From positions 276,568 through 340,567 of the forward strand of contig NZ_BMOE01000001.1 of NCBI RefSeq assembly GCF_014646915.1: a stretch of DNA of 64,000 nt, in the 5' to 3' direction. The stretch comes from Deinococcus aquiradiocola (GTDB taxonomy: Bacteria; Deinococcota; Deinococci; Deinococcales; Deinococcaceae). The notes under the pieces were generated by a model. That model was not told where the DNA came from and did not search any database. It saw only the letters and a program-made list of their open reading frames with translations. Shown piece after piece: positions 27,106-43,395 of the stretch (positions are counted from its first letter, which is position 1; each line of letters begins with the position of its first letter). The position numbers and the translations under genes were made by a program.

Positions 27106-27293
27106 ACACATCCAGAGACGCGCTGCCGAATCTAGAAGGAGGGCAGGCCGCCCTGCCCGAACGGCCAAACACATCCAGAGACGCGCTGCCGAATCTGGCA
27201 GGAGGGCGGGCCGCCCTGCCAGCACGGACCTGTGTGTCCGACGATGCGCGGCCGAGTCCGGTCCTGCGATCGGGGGTGGGCCGTGGCGCTTAA
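27096..27293 (+). CDS. Small repeat-encoding ORF bridging nuoA and nuoB
   Basis: 65 codons. ATG 27096 follows GAAAGGGG (27081-27088) by 7 nt and overlaps the nuoA stop by 10 nt; the TAA at 27291-27293 overlaps the nuoB start by 11 nt. This is the geometry of a translationally coupled gene. It encodes two 21-residue repeats, [19 protein letters not shown]+RP and [19 protein letters not shown]+RT, from a 63-bp tandem DNA repeat. No complex I subunit fits here, and I know no homologue. It could be a real peptide, or a structured spacer that is merely kept open. The tail ([17 protein letters not shown]) looks unconstrained. Confidence 0.4.
   Translation: MGINTSRDALPNLEGGQAALPERPNTSRDALPNLAGGRAALPARTCVSDDARPSPVLRSGVGRGA
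27104..27229 (+). repeat. 63-bp tandem repeat, two copies
   Basis: Copy 1 is 27104-27166 and copy 2 27167-27229, 57 of 63 identical. Each carries a GC-rich palindrome (for example GGGCAGG 27141-27147 with CCTGCCC 27152-27158). The period is exactly 21 codons. Confidence 0.95.
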
Positions 27294-27819
27294 GGAGCTG
27301 TTCGAGCGGGACTGGCAGGAGCTGGAGTCGGGCGGGGTGCTGTTCTCCAGCCTGGAGAAGCTGGTGGCGTGGGGGCGCAGCAACAGCCTGTGGCCCGCGA
27401 CGTTCGGGCTGGCGTGCTGCGCGATCGAGATGATGGGCAGCACGGACGGCCGGAACGATCTGGCGCGGTTCGGGTCGGAGGTGTTCCGCGCGTCGCCGCG
27501 TCAGGCGGACGTGATGATCGTGGCCGGGCGGCTGAGCAAGAAGATGGCGCCCGTCATGCGGCGCGTGTACGACCAGATGCCGGACCCGAAGTGGGTGATC
27601 AGCATGGGGGCGTGCGCGAGCAGCGGCGGGATGTTCAACAATTACGCGGTCGTGCAGAACGTGGACAGCGTCGTCCCGGTGGATATTTTCGTGCCGGGCT
27701 GCCCGCCGCGCCCGGAGGCGCTCATCTACGCGGTGATGCAGCTGCAGAAGAAGGTGCGCGGCGAGGCCTTCGACAGTGACGGCACGCCGCTGCCGATGGT
27801 GGACGCATGGACGCGCTGA
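27283..27819 (+). CDS. nuoB: NADH-quinone oxidoreductase subunit B
   Basis: Peripheral-arm subunit holding the terminal [4Fe-4S] cluster N2 next to the quinone site; 178 residues. Ligands Cys45 and Cys46 (LACCAIEMM), Cys111 (MGACASSGG) and Cys140 (PGCPPRPE) are all present. I start at GTG 27283 because [15 protein letters not shown] is the conserved N-terminus; the frame stays open upstream but encodes nothing family-like. The ribosome site is weak (GGGGGTGG), so translation may depend on coupling to the small ORF that ends at 27293. Confidence 0.95.
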   Translation: MALKELFERDWQELESGGVLFSSLEKLVAWGRSNSLWPATFGLACCAIEMMGSTDGRNDLARFGSEVFRASPRQADVMIVAGRLSKKMAPVMRRVYDQMPDPKWVISMGACASSGGMFNNYAVVQNVDSVVPVDIFVPGCPPRPEALIYAVMQLQKKVRGEAFDSDGTPLPMVDAWTR

Positions 27820-27846
27820 CGCCGTGCCGGGCGGGAGGTGAGGGCC

Positions 27847-28479
27847 GTGACCTTCGTTGATCCGCGCCGTGATCCGCTCACGCCGCAGTTCGCGGACTGG
27901 CTCGCGTCGCTGGGCGTGCGTCCGGACGACAGTGCCGAACCGACCGCCGTGGTGGACGCCGCCGACCTGCTGCGCGTGGCGGCCCTCCTGAAACGCGACG
28001 GGTTCATGCTGCTCGACAGCGTCGGCGTGGACTACTCGCGGTACACGGAGCGGCGACCCGAGCGGTTCTGCGTGCTGCACAACGTCTTTCACCCGTACGA
28101 TCACCGTCGCCTGTTCCTGCGCGTGTACGTCCCGCAGGGCGGCGAGCTGCCGAGCCTGTACCCGGTGTGGCGCGCCGCGAACTACCTGGAGCGCGAGGTG
28201 TACGACCTGATGGGCGTGGTGTTCACGGACCACCCGGACCTGCGCAAGGTCCTGACACCCGACGACCTGGAAGGCCACCCGCTCCGCAAGGACTTCCCGG
28301 TGGGGGAGACGCCCACCCTGTTCCGCGACGGGAGGTTCCTGGACCCGGCCGCGTTCCGGGCGGGCCTGGGCGGGCAGAGCGCAGGCCTGACCGGCTGGCG
28401 CGGCGCGCTGAGGCGCGGTGATGCCGGACCGGACGGTTCGCCGCTGCCGCCCGTGATGCCGGAAGGAGGGCCGAAATGA
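27847..28479 (+). CDS. nuoC: NADH-quinone oxidoreductase subunit C
   Basis: The 30-kDa peripheral-arm subunit of complex I, 210 residues, docking between NuoB and Nuo[21 protein letters not shown] is the family signature and [10 protein letters not shown] follows it. GGGAGG at 27833-27837 serves the GTG at 27847 with proper spacing; an in-frame GTG at 27838 lies within that ribosome site and is rejected. It is separate from nuoD, not fused as in enterobacteria, and overlaps it by 4 nt (ATGA). The C-terminal 25 residues are Gly/Pro-rich. Confidence 0.95.
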   Translation: MTFVDPRRDPLTPQFADWLASLGVRPDDSAEPTAVVDAADLLRVAALLKRDGFMLLDSVGVDYSRYTERRPERFCVLHNVFHPYDHRRLFLRVYVPQGGELPSLYPVWRAANYLEREVYDLMGVVFTDHPDLRKVLTPDDLEGHPLRKDFPVGETPTLFRDGRFLDPAAFRAGLGGQSAGLTGWRGALRRGDAGPDGSPLPPVMPEGGPK

Positions 28480-29714
28480 CCGACCTCAAGGACCGCACCG
28501 TGACCCCGGCGGGCAGGAACGCCCCCGCCGCGCAGCCGTCGCTGCTGCACACCGAGATCATGAGCCTGAACGTCGGGCCGCAGCACCCCAGCACGCACGG
28601 CGTCCTGCGCCTCGTGGTGGACATGGACGGCGAGTACGTCGTGAAGGTCACGCCGCACATGGGGTACCTGCACACCGGTTTCGAGAAGACCTTCGAGGCC
28701 CGCACGTACCAGCAGGGCGTCACGTACGCGCCCCGCACCGACTACCTGCACAGCTTCTCGCACGAGCTCGCGTACGTCCTCGCGGTCGAGAAGCTCCTGT
28801 CGGCCGACGTGCCTGAACGCGCGACGCTGCTGCGCGTCATCCTGCACGAACTGGGCCGCATCCACAGTCACCTCGTGTTCTTCGGCACGGCCCTGATGGA
28901 CCTGGGCGCCATCACGCTGTTCTTCTACTGTTTCCGCGAGAAGGAGGAGGTCCAGAACCTCTTCGAGGGCATCTGCGGGTACCGCATGAACCAGGGGTAC
29001 TTCCGGGTGGGCGGCCTCAGCAAGGACGCGCCGGACGGCTGGACGGACCGCGTGCAGCGCTTCGTGGAGACCTTCGAACGGCACGTGGACGAGTACGCCG
29101 CGATGTTCCAGGCGAACCCCATCTTCCTCGACCGGGCGGCGGGCGTGGGCGTCATTCCGGCCGACCTCGCGCTGGATCTCGGCCTCACCGGCCCGAACCT
29201 CCGCGCGAGCGGCGTCCCGCTCGACCTGCGCAAGGCCGCCCCGTACTGCGGGTACGAGACCTTCGACTTCGAGGTGCCGACCAGCCAGGCGGGCGACTCG
29301 CTCGCGCGCTTCACGGTGCGCCTGCAGGAGTTCCGCGAGAGCGCACGCATCATCCACCAGGCCCTCGCGCGCCTGCGGCCCGGCCCCGTCAAGGACCCGA
29401 ACCGCAAGATCAGCCTCCCGCCGCGCGAGGAACTGGAGACGAGCATGGAGGCCGTCATCCACCACTTCAAGCTCGTGACGGAGGGCTTCCACCCGCCGGT
29501 CGGGGAGGTGTACGCCGCCGTGGAGTCCGCGCGCGGCGAGGTCGGGTACTACGTGGTGTCGGACGGCGGCAGCATGCCGTACCGCGTGAAGATCCGCGCG
29601 CCCAGCTTCGTGAACCTGCAGGCCCTGGAGTACGCGTGCGTGGGCGGGCAGTTCGCGGACCTGATCACGGTGCTCGCCACCGTCGATCCGGTGCTGGGCG
29701 ACGTGGACCGGTGA
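28476..29714 (+). CDS. nuoD: NADH-quinone oxidoreductase subunit D
   Basis: The 49-kDa subunit that forms the quinone-reduction chamber with NuoB; 412 residues, related to the large subunit of NiFe hydrogenases without the metal cysteines. [12 protein letters not shown] (about 29-40), HTGFEKTFE and the C-terminal DPVLGDVDR are conserved. Its His and Tyr for quinone lie in PQHPSTHG and the YLHSFSHE segment. AAGGAGG about 7 nt upstream supports ATG 28476. A 101-bp gap without clear promoter separates it from nuoE. Confidence 0.96.
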   Translation: MTDLKDRTVTPAGRNAPAAQPSLLHTEIMSLNVGPQHPSTHGVLRLVVDMDGEYVVKVTPHMGYLHTGFEKTFEARTYQQGVTYAPRTDYLHSFSHELAYVLAVEKLLSADVPERATLLRVILHELGRIHSHLVFFGTALMDLGAITLFFYCFREKEEVQNLFEGICGYRMNQGYFRVGGLSKDAPDGWTDRVQRFVETFERHVDEYAAMFQANPIFLDRAAGVGVIPADLALDLGLTGPNLRASGVPLDLRKAAPYCGYETFDFEVPTSQAGDSLARFTVRLQEFRESARIIHQALARLRPGPVKDPNRKISLPPREELETSMEAVIHHFKLVTEGFHPPVGEVYAAVESARGEVGYYVVSDGGSMPYRVKIRAPSFVNLQALEYACVGGQFADLITVLATVDPVLGDVDR

Positions 29715-29815
29715 GCGGCACGCGCCGGGCCACCGTGCTGCTCAGGCAGGGCGGGCGTAAGGAAGGAACTCTGAATCGGCTGGCCGCGTCAACGTGGTCA
29801 ATCTGGAGGGAATGA

Positions 29816-30439
29816 GTGGGTCACTTCGACGACAGGCAGGACTTGCTTCAGGAGATCTTCAGCCGCTACCCGGGCACGCCGCAGGGCAGGAGGTCGGCCC
29901 TCATGCCGCTGCTGCGCGAGGTTCAGGACGCGCACGGGTACGTGTCCGCGTCGCACATGGAGGAGATCGCGCGCCTCATCGGGAGCACCGCCACGGAGGT
30001 GCGCAGCGTCATGAGCTTCTACAGCACGTACAGCACCGTCCCCACCGGCCGGTACCACCTGCAGGTGTGCAGCACCCTGATGTGCGCGCAGGCGGGCAGC
30101 GACGAACTGTGGGACGAACTCGTCACGCAGCTCGACGTGCAGCCGGGCGAGGTGAGCGCGGGCGGGACGTTCAGCGTGCAGCGCGTCGAGTGCCTCGGCA
30201 GTTGCGGCACCGCGCCCGTCGTGCAGCTGAACGATGACGGGTACTACGAGCGCGTCACGCCGCGCCGCTGCCACGACCTGCTCGCGCAGCTGCGTGCGGG
30301 CGTCGTCCCGCCCTTCGACCAGCCGGTGCCGGTCACCGTGAACGCCGACGGTCGGCAGGTCACGGCGGACGGCCGGGCGGCCGGGACGGGCGCGGGCACC
30401 CTCGTGCCTGCCGGGCAGGTCGTGGGAGGGCAGCCGTGA
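29816..30439 (+). CDS. nuoE: NADH-quinone oxidoreductase subunit E
   Basis: The 24-kDa [2Fe-2S] (N1a) subunit of the NADH-dehydrogenase module, 207 residues. Ligands are Cys85 and Cys90 (VCSTLMC) and Cys126 and Cys130 (ECLGSC). The GTG start at 29816 has GGAGGG at 29805-29810. After about residue 165 there is a Gly/Val/Ala-rich tail ([16 protein letters not shown]) not needed for the fold, so the protein is longer than most relatives. The stop overlaps nuoF (GTGA at 30436-30439). Confidence 0.95.
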   Translation: MGHFDDRQDLLQEIFSRYPGTPQGRRSALMPLLREVQDAHGYVSASHMEEIARLIGSTATEVRSVMSFYSTYSTVPTGRYHLQVCSTLMCAQAGSDELWDELVTQLDVQPGEVSAGGTFSVQRVECLGSCGTAPVVQLNDDGYYERVTPRRCHDLLAQLRAGVVPPFDQPVPVTVNADGRQVTADGRAAGTGAGTLVPAGQVVGGQP

Positions 30440-31776
30440 CGGTCGCCGACCCCGCCCCGAAAGCCATCACGAGCGGCCTCGACCCGAGGTTCGCGCCGAC
30501 CCTGTACGCCCGCGTGGGCCGACCGGACAGCTGGACGCTGGACGCGTACCTGCAGTCGGGCGGGTACACGGCCGTCCGGCGCGCGTTCAGCCTCGGGAAC
30601 GACGCCGTGATCGACGAGGTCAAGAAGTCCGGGCTGCGCGGCCGGGGCGGCGCGGGCTTCGCGACGGGCCTCAAGTGGTCCTTCATGCCGCTGAATGACG
30701 GCCGACCGCACTACATCGTCTGCAACGCCGACGAGTCCGAACCCGGCAGCTTCAAGGACCGCTACCTGCTGTCCGAGGACCCGCACCAGCTCATCGAGGG
30801 CATGATCATCGCGGGCTTCGCCATGCGCGCCAGCGTCGGGTACATCTACATCCGGGGCGAGTACGTCCTCGCGGCGCAGCGCGTGCAGGCCGCCATCGAG
30901 GAGGCCCGCCGCACCGGACTGCTCGGCCGGGACGTGCTCGGCAGCGGCTTCGACTTCCAGCTGCACGTTCACCGCGGGGCGGGCGCGTACATCTGCGGCG
31001 AGGAGACCGCCCTGATGAACTCGCTGGAGGGCCTGCGCGCCAACCCGCGCCTCAAGCCGCCCTTCCCGGCCGCGGCGGGCCTGTACGGCCTGCCCACCAC
31101 CATCAACAACGTCGAGACGTTCTGCGCCGCCACGCAGATCCTGCGTTACGGCTGGGCGTGGCACGCGGGCATGGGCACCGAGAAGAGCAGGGGCATGAAA
31201 CTCTTCCAGATTTCCGGTCCGGTCGCGCGGCCCGGCGTGTACGAACTGCCGCTCGGCACGACCTTCCGCGAACTGATCCACGACTGGGCGGGCGGCCCGA
31301 CCGAGCCCGTCAAGGCGATCATTCCCGGCGGCAGCAGCTGCCCGATGATGCCCTTCAGTGACCGGATTCTCGACACGCCCATGGATTACGAATCGGTCGC
31401 GGCTGCGGGCAGCATGCTCGGCACGGGCGGCGTCACGCTCGTCCCCACCGCCGACTGCATCGTGAACGCCACGTGGAACCTGGTGCGCTTCTACGGCCAC
31501 GAGAGCTGCGGCAAGTGCACGCCCTGCCGCGAAGGCATCAGCGGCTGGATGACCCGCATGTACGAGAAGCTCGTGCGCGGCGGCGGCCAGCCGGGCGACG
31601 TGGAACTGATCCTCGACATGAGCGACAACATCGGCGGCAAGAGCTTCTGCGCCCTCGCGGACGCCTGCCTGGGCCCCGTCCTGAGCAGCGTCCGCCTGTT
31701 CCGCGAGGAGTACGACGCGCTCGCGAACACCGGCAGGCCGCTGTACCCGGCACGGAAGCGCTGGAGGGACGAATGA
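30436..31776 (+). CDS. nuoF: NADH-quinone oxidoreductase subunit F
   Basis: The 51-kDa NADH- and FMN-binding subunit where electrons enter complex I; 446 residues. [16 protein letters not shown] binds NADH/FMN, and [19 protein letters not shown] follows. The [4Fe-4S] cluster N3 ligands are Cys358, Cys361 and Cys364 ([12 protein letters not shown]), with a fourth in DACLGP near 404. The GTG start is coupled to nuoE and preceded by GGGAGGG. A 97-bp gap leads to nuoG. Confidence 0.96.
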   Translation: MTVADPAPKAITSGLDPRFAPTLYARVGRPDSWTLDAYLQSGGYTAVRRAFSLGNDAVIDEVKKSGLRGRGGAGFATGLKWSFMPLNDGRPHYIVCNADESEPGSFKDRYLLSEDPHQLIEGMIIAGFAMRASVGYIYIRGEYVLAAQRVQAAIEEARRTGLLGRDVLGSGFDFQLHVHRGAGAYICGEETALMNSLEGLRANPRLKPPFPAAAGLYGLPTTINNVETFCAATQILRYGWAWHAGMGTEKSRGMKLFQISGPVARPGVYELPLGTTFRELIHDWAGGPTEPVKAIIPGGSSCPMMPFSDRILDTPMDYESVAAAGSMLGTGGVTLVPTADCIVNATWNLVRFYGHESCGKCTPCREGISGWMTRMYEKLVRGGGQPGDVELILDMSDNIGGKSFCALADACLGPVLSSVRLFREEYDALANTGRPLYPARKRWRDE

Positions 31777-31873
31777 AGCGGCCACGACGCGAGCACCGCA
31801 GGCACGTCCGGACACCCGGACCATCAGCCTCCACCCTGCCACGCCCTGCACTTCCTCGCCACCAGGAGCGGAA

Positions 31874-35247
<3,374 letters not shown>

Positions 35248-35274
35248 TGACTCATTCCACCGCAGGAGGGGCTT

Positions 35275-35823
35275 ATGGGCGTACTTGAAATCGGGAGGGG
35301 CATGGGTGTCACGCTCTCCAAACTGTTCCAGAAACCCGTGACCGTGAGCTACCCGGAGCAGCGGGCCACCATCCAGCCGCGCTTCCGTGGGCGGCACGTC
35401 CTGACGCGCCACCCGGGCGGGCCGGGCGAGCAGGGTCTGGAGAAGTGCATCGGGTGCAGCCTGTGCGCCGCCGCGTGCCCCGCGTACGCCATCTACGTGG
35501 AAGCGGCCGAGAACGACCCGCAGCACCCCACCAGTCCCGGCGAGCGGTACGCGAAGGTGTACGAGATTAACATGCTGCGCTGCATCTTCTGCGGGATGTG
35601 CGAGGAGGCCTGCCCGACCGGCGCGGTCGTGATGGGCAACGAGTTCGAGATGGCCGATTACCGGTACCGGGATTTCGTGTACGGCAAGGAAGACATGCTG
35701 GTCGGCGTGAACGGCAGCGTCCCGCAGCGCCGCGAGGCGGGCCGGGCGGGCAGGCCGGTGCGGCTGGGCTTCACGGTCGAGGGCGGGCCGAGGGCCGAAC
35801 TGGAAGGGGTGAAGTACGAATGA
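35275..35823 (+). CDS. nuoI: NADH-quinone oxidoreductase subunit I
   Basis: The 23-kDa ferredoxin-like subunit, 182 residues, carrying clusters N6a and N6b that feed N2 in NuoB. Two CxxCxxCxxxCP motifs are at Cys58-61-64-68 and Cys103-106-109-113. The N-terminal amphipathic stretch ([20 protein letters not shown]) lies along the membrane. The strong ribosome site AGGAGGGG is just upstream of ATG 35275. A 27-bp gap separates it from nuoH. Confidence 0.96.
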   Translation: MGVLEIGRGMGVTLSKLFQKPVTVSYPEQRATIQPRFRGRHVLTRHPGGPGEQGLEKCIGCSLCAAACPAYAIYVEAAENDPQHPTSPGERYAKVYEINMLRCIFCGMCEEACPTGAVVMGNEFEMADYRYRDFVYGKEDMLVGVNGSVPQRREAGRAGRPVRLGFTVEGGPRAELEGVKYE

Positions 35824-35880
35824 ACGGACACCGGATCAACACGTGCGGGACCGCTGGTGCAGGCCCGGCAGGGGTGGCGC

Positions 35881-36450
<570 letters not shown>

Positions 36451-36514
36451 CCCCTCCCGCGTGCGTGACCGCTGCGGGCAGGACCGTCCGTTTCCCGTTC
36501 ACTGGAGGTCAATG

Positions 36515-36817
36515 ATGGTGTCCACCGGCTCGTACATCGCCCTGTCCGGCATCCTGTTCGCGGTGGGGATGTTCGGCGTCCTGACGCGCCGCACGGCCGT
36601 GATGGTGTTCCTGAGCGTGGAACTCATGCTGAACGCCGCGAACCTGTCGCTGGTGGCGTTCGCTCGCGCATGGGGCGACCTGACCGCGCAGACGGCCGTG
36701 TTCATCGTGATGACGCTCGCGGCGGCCGAGGTCGCCATCGGGCTCGCCATCATCGTCGCCATCTTCCGCAAGCGCGAGACCACCAACGTGGACGACCTCG
36801 CCGCGATGAGGGGCTGA
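36515..36817 (+). CDS. nuoK: NADH-quinone oxidoreductase subunit K
   Basis: ND4L-type subunit, 100 residues, three helices, with the two buried glutamates of the proton path visible in [11 protein letters not shown] and [17 protein letters not shown] at 36504-36509 gives 5-nt spacing to ATG 36515; ATG 36512, which overlaps more closely, would add one Met. The frame is open upstream to 36461 but encodes unrelated sequence. It is followed 4 bp later by nuoL. Confidence 0.95.
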   Translation: MVSTGSYIALSGILFAVGMFGVLTRRTAVMVFLSVELMLNAANLSLVAFARAWGDLTAQTAVFIVMTLAAAEVAIGLAIIVAIFRKRETTNVDDLAAMRG

Positions 36818-36821
36818 CACC

Positions 36822-38722
<1,901 letters not shown>

Positions 38723-38726
<4 letters not shown>

Positions 38727-40137
38727 TTCACTTCTTCGTCTTCGTTCCCATGCTCGCCAGCCTGCTGCTGCTCGTCACGCCCGTCCGCTGGCGCGAGGAG
38801 GTCGCGGCCTTCGCGGCGGCCGTCACCCTCGCGCTGGGCGTGCTGCTGTGGCGCGGGGGCGGTGCGGACCTCGTCAGCGTCCCGTGGATCGCGGCGCTCG
38901 GCGTGACGTACTCCGTCGCTCTCGACGGGGTGTCGCTGCTCCTCGCGCTCGTCACGGCCCTCATGACGCTCGTCGCGGTCGTGTACACCGCGCGCCGCAT
39001 CCCGAACCCCGTCACCATGCTGTCCCTGATCCTCGCGATGGAGACGGGCCTGCTCGGCATCTACGCCGCGCGGGACCTCGTGCTGTTCTACGTGTTCTTC
39101 GAGGACGCGCTCATCCCGGCCCTGCTGATGCTCGCCTTCTACGGCAAGACGCACCGCATGGCGGCCCTCGTCAAGTTCGGCGCGTACACCCTGCTCGGCA
39201 GCATGCTGATGCTCGTCAGCATCATCGGCGTGAAGGCCATCGGCGGCTCCCCGACTTTCGCGCTGCCGGACCTGCTGCGCCACCCCGTCACGGGCGCCGC
39301 GCAGACGTGGCTGTACCTGGGCTTCCTGGCCGCCATGGCCGTGAAACTCCCGCTGTTCCCGCTGCACGCGTGGCTGCCGGACTTCCACGAGCAGAACCAC
39401 GACAGCGGCGTCGCGGACGTCATGGGCACCCTGTACAAGGTCGGCGCGTACGGCCTGTTCCGGTTCGGCATGACGCTCTTCCCGGACGCGAGCCTGGAAC
39501 TCCGCCCGCTCCTGATGGGCCTCGCCGCGTTCACAGCCATTTACGCCGCATGGATCGCGTTCCGGCAGAGCGACTGGAAACGCCTCCTCGCGTACGCGGG
39601 CCTGAGTCACATGGGCCTCGTCGGGCTCGGCATCTTCAGCCTGCAGCCCACCGCCATGACGGGCGCCCTGTACCTCCTGGCGTTCCAGAACGTGTACACG
39701 GGCGCGCTGTTCCTCGCGGCGGGCATGCTGCAGGAACGCGTGGGGAGCCTCAGCACCCGTGTGGGCGGCGTCATGATCCAGGCGCCCATCCTGTCCGGCG
39801 TCACCATGAGCCTGTGGTTCGCGAGCATCGCCGTGCCGGGCCTCGCGGGCTTCATCGGTGAATTCAGCGTCCTGCTCGGCGCGTATCAGGTGTCCCCGTG
39901 GCTGGCGTTCGCGGCGGGCCTCTCGACCATCGCGGCCGCCGTGTACGCCCTCAGCGCGTACCAGACCACGTACTGGCAGGCGCGGCCCGCCGGTGCCGTG
40001 ACCGCCTGGGACCTGCGCGGCACCGAGTGGCTGGTGCTCGGCGTGCCGCTCGCCGTGTGCGTCGTGTTCGGCGTGTACTCCGGCCCGGCCCTCCACCTCA
40101 TTCAGCCCGTCGTCCGGGCCATCCTCGGAGGCGGCGC

Positions 40138-40141
<4 letters not shown>
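38723..40141 (+). CDS. nuoM: NADH-quinone oxidoreductase subunit M
   Basis: Second antiporter-like pump subunit, 472 residues, about 14 helices. FYVFFEDALIPALLMLAFYG holds the key Glu. MAVKLPLFPLHAWLPDFHEQ and LAYAGLSHMGLVGLGIF are the NuoM-specific Lys/His helices. GGGAGG at 38711-38716 supports the GTG start coupled to nuoL. The stop overlaps nuoN (ATGA at 40138-40141). Confidence 0.96.
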
Positions 40142-41589
<1,448 letters not shown>

Positions 41590-41646
41590 CCCGGCCCCCA
41601 GATTACTGCCGTCAACGTGACGGGACACACGAAAAGAAGACCACCT

Positions 41647-41686
41647 GGAAGGCGCGGACCGAGTTCATCTTCGGTCCGCGCCTTCC
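41647..41686 (+). terminator. nuo operon terminator
   Basis: GGAAGGCGCGGACCGA (41647-41662) pairs perfectly over 16 bp with 41671-41686 around an 8-nt loop. It is followed by CCTGTTCTCGCTTG. Confidence 0.85.
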
Positions 41687-41723
41687 CCTGTTCTCGCTTG
41701 CAAAGGTCATCCGGTGTTGATCC

Positions 41724-41799
41724 GATTCCGGGGATGCCGGGAACACCACCGCCATCCCTTCTTGGGCAGAACGGACGCCCTACAGGACGCCTGCCCGCT
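41724..41799 (+). repeat. 76-bp dispersed repeat, copy B
   Basis: 73 of 76 bases are identical to 18825-18900, in the same orientation relative to the upstream plus-strand gene. Both predicted hairpins are preserved. The preceding TGATCCGATTCC also occurs at 46951-46962, at a third convergent junction, without the rest of the repeat. Confidence 0.85.
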
Positions 41800-41871
41800 C
41801 CCATCTCCTCCAGACTGTACGTGTTGTTGCTCGCGGCCGGGCGGCAGCTTCGCGTTCAGCTCAATCTGGGA

Positions 41872-43395
41872 TTACTCTTCGCGGTACTTGTTGCGGTAGC
41901 GCATGCGGGACGCCCGTTCGATCAGTTCGTTCGGTGTGCGGATGTCGGGGCCGGTCATGGCGTGCCCGATGCTGGCGCGCACGTTGCCGTCCGGGCCGCC
42001 CACCTCCGACAGCGCCACCTGCAGGCGGCTCGCGAAGCGCGCGAGCTCCTGCGGGTCCGTGTCGTCCACCAGCAGCACGAACTCGTCCGACCCCCAGCGG
42101 AACACGACGTCCGCTCGGCGCTTGTTGCCGCGCAGGGTGCCGGCCAGGTGCTGCAACAGCGCGTCTCCGGCCTGGTACCCGAGGCGGTCGTTGACGCTGC
42201 GGAAGCCCGTCAGGTCCACCAGCAGCAGGCCGATGGGCCGCTCGGCACGGGACTGCCAGCGGTGCTCCACGGCGCGCGTGAAGGCGAGGCGGTTGCCCAG
42301 CCCGGTGAGCGGGTCCACGGTCCCGAGGTGCCGCAGCTGCCACCAGCGTTCCGCCGCGACGAGCAGCAGGCCCATCACGGCGCTCAGCGAGACGGTCGCG
42401 CCGGGAAACTGCGTGTTCGCGAGCCAGAGCGGCACGGCGAGGCCCACCGCGCCCAGCGCGATCACGAAACCCCACAGGCCGCGCAGCAGCACGGCCGCCA
42501 CAGCGGCCAGCACGCACAGCAGCACGCCCGTCCACGCGGGCAGGTTCCGGAAGGGCGGGGACAGCAGGGACGACACGGCGCGCGCCTCCAGGATCACGCC
42601 CGGCACCGGCTGGTGCGCCACGTCCAGGTAACTGGAGCCCTGCGAGCCGGTGGCGGTCAGGCCGATGATGACGAGCTTGTCCTGCAGCTGCGAGTAGCGG
42701 ATGTTGCCGTTGATGACGTCCCGGAACGAGAGGACCGGCAGGGTGCTGCGGTCCGTCTGCACGTAGCGCAGTGTCATGGGGCGCACGCTGTCCTGCGCGG
42801 GAATGCCGGCGGCCCGCGCGAGCTGCTCGCTGAGGCTGGGGGCGGCCGTGCCGTCCTGCAGCAGGTAGTTGCGCTGGAAGTTGCGGACCACGCCGTCCGG
42901 GTCGATGTTCAGGGCGGACAGGCCGTACACGGCGCGCGTCCCGGTGCGCGGCCCGAAGCCCGTGCCCTGCGGGTCTTCGGGCGTGGTGGCGAGCACGACG
43001 TTCGGGCGGTGCAGGACGGGCGCGAGCTGATCGTCGCCGCTCGCGCGTCCCTGGAAGAGGATGTCGAGCGCGACGGCACGCACGCCCGCCTGGTCCAGGG
43101 TGTTGAGGGCGCGGGCGTACAGGCTGCGGTCCCAGGTGTCGAGGCGTCCGTAGTCGCGGACGGTGGCGTCGTCGATGCCGATCACGACGATGCGCGGGTC
43201 GGGGGGGGCGGGCAGCGAGCGGTTCAGTGCGTCCCACAACGCGCCGTTGAGAGGCGAGCCGAGGGCGCAGAGCATGGCGAGCAGAACCGCCGCCACCAGC
43301 ATCCAGCGGGTGAAGGTGGGCGGGTAGCGTCGCCCGGCCGTCAGTCGGGTGAGGGTCTCGGTCCCTGACACGGTCTGGTCAGGGGAGCTTCGCAT
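41872..43395 (-). CDS. CHASE2-GGDEF membrane diguanylate cyclase (GSDEF variant)
   Basis: 507 residues. One N-terminal helix (about 31-48), an extracytoplasmic CHASE2 sensor (about 55-280, with IVVIGIDDATVRDYGR and FQGRASGDD), then three helices (about 288-350) and a GGDEF domain. The catalytic motif reads RWGSDEF (435-439, Ser for the second Gly). The c-di-GMP inhibition site RRAD (426-429) stands exactly five residues before it, as in active cyclases. Activity is therefore plausible but unproven. It overlaps the 3' end of the FecR gene by 17 nt, so the two are cotranscribed. Confidence 0.9.
   Translation of the reverse strand: MRSSPDQTVSGTETLTRLTAGRRYPPTFTRWMLVAAVLLAMLCALGSPLNGALWDALNRSLPAPPDPRIVVIGIDDATVRDYGRLDTWDRSLYARALNTLDQAGVRAVALDILFQGRASGDDQLAPVLHRPNVVLATTPEDPQGTGFGPRTGTRAVYGLSALNIDPDGVVRNFQRNYLLQDGTAAPSLSEQLARAAGIPAQDSVRPMTLRYVQTDRSTLPVLSFRDVINGNIRYSQLQDKLVIIGLTATGSQGSSYLDVAHQPVPGVILEARAVSSLLSPPFRNLPAWTGVLLCVLAAVAAVLLRGLWGFVIALGAVGLAVPLWLANTQFPGATVSLSAVMGLLLVAAERWWQLRHLGTVDPLTGLGNRLAFTRAVEHRWQSRAERPIGLLLVDLTGFRSVNDRLGYQAGDALLQHLAGTLRGNKRRADVVFRWGSDEFVLLVDDTDPQELARFASRLQVALSEVGGPDGNVRASIGHAMTGPDIRTPNELIERASRMRYRNKYREE

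Noticed and set aside
41872..43395. GSDEF as proof of an inactive cyclase
   Set aside because: The second Gly is sometimes replaced in active enzymes and the I-site is conserved, so inactivity cannot be claimed from sequence.
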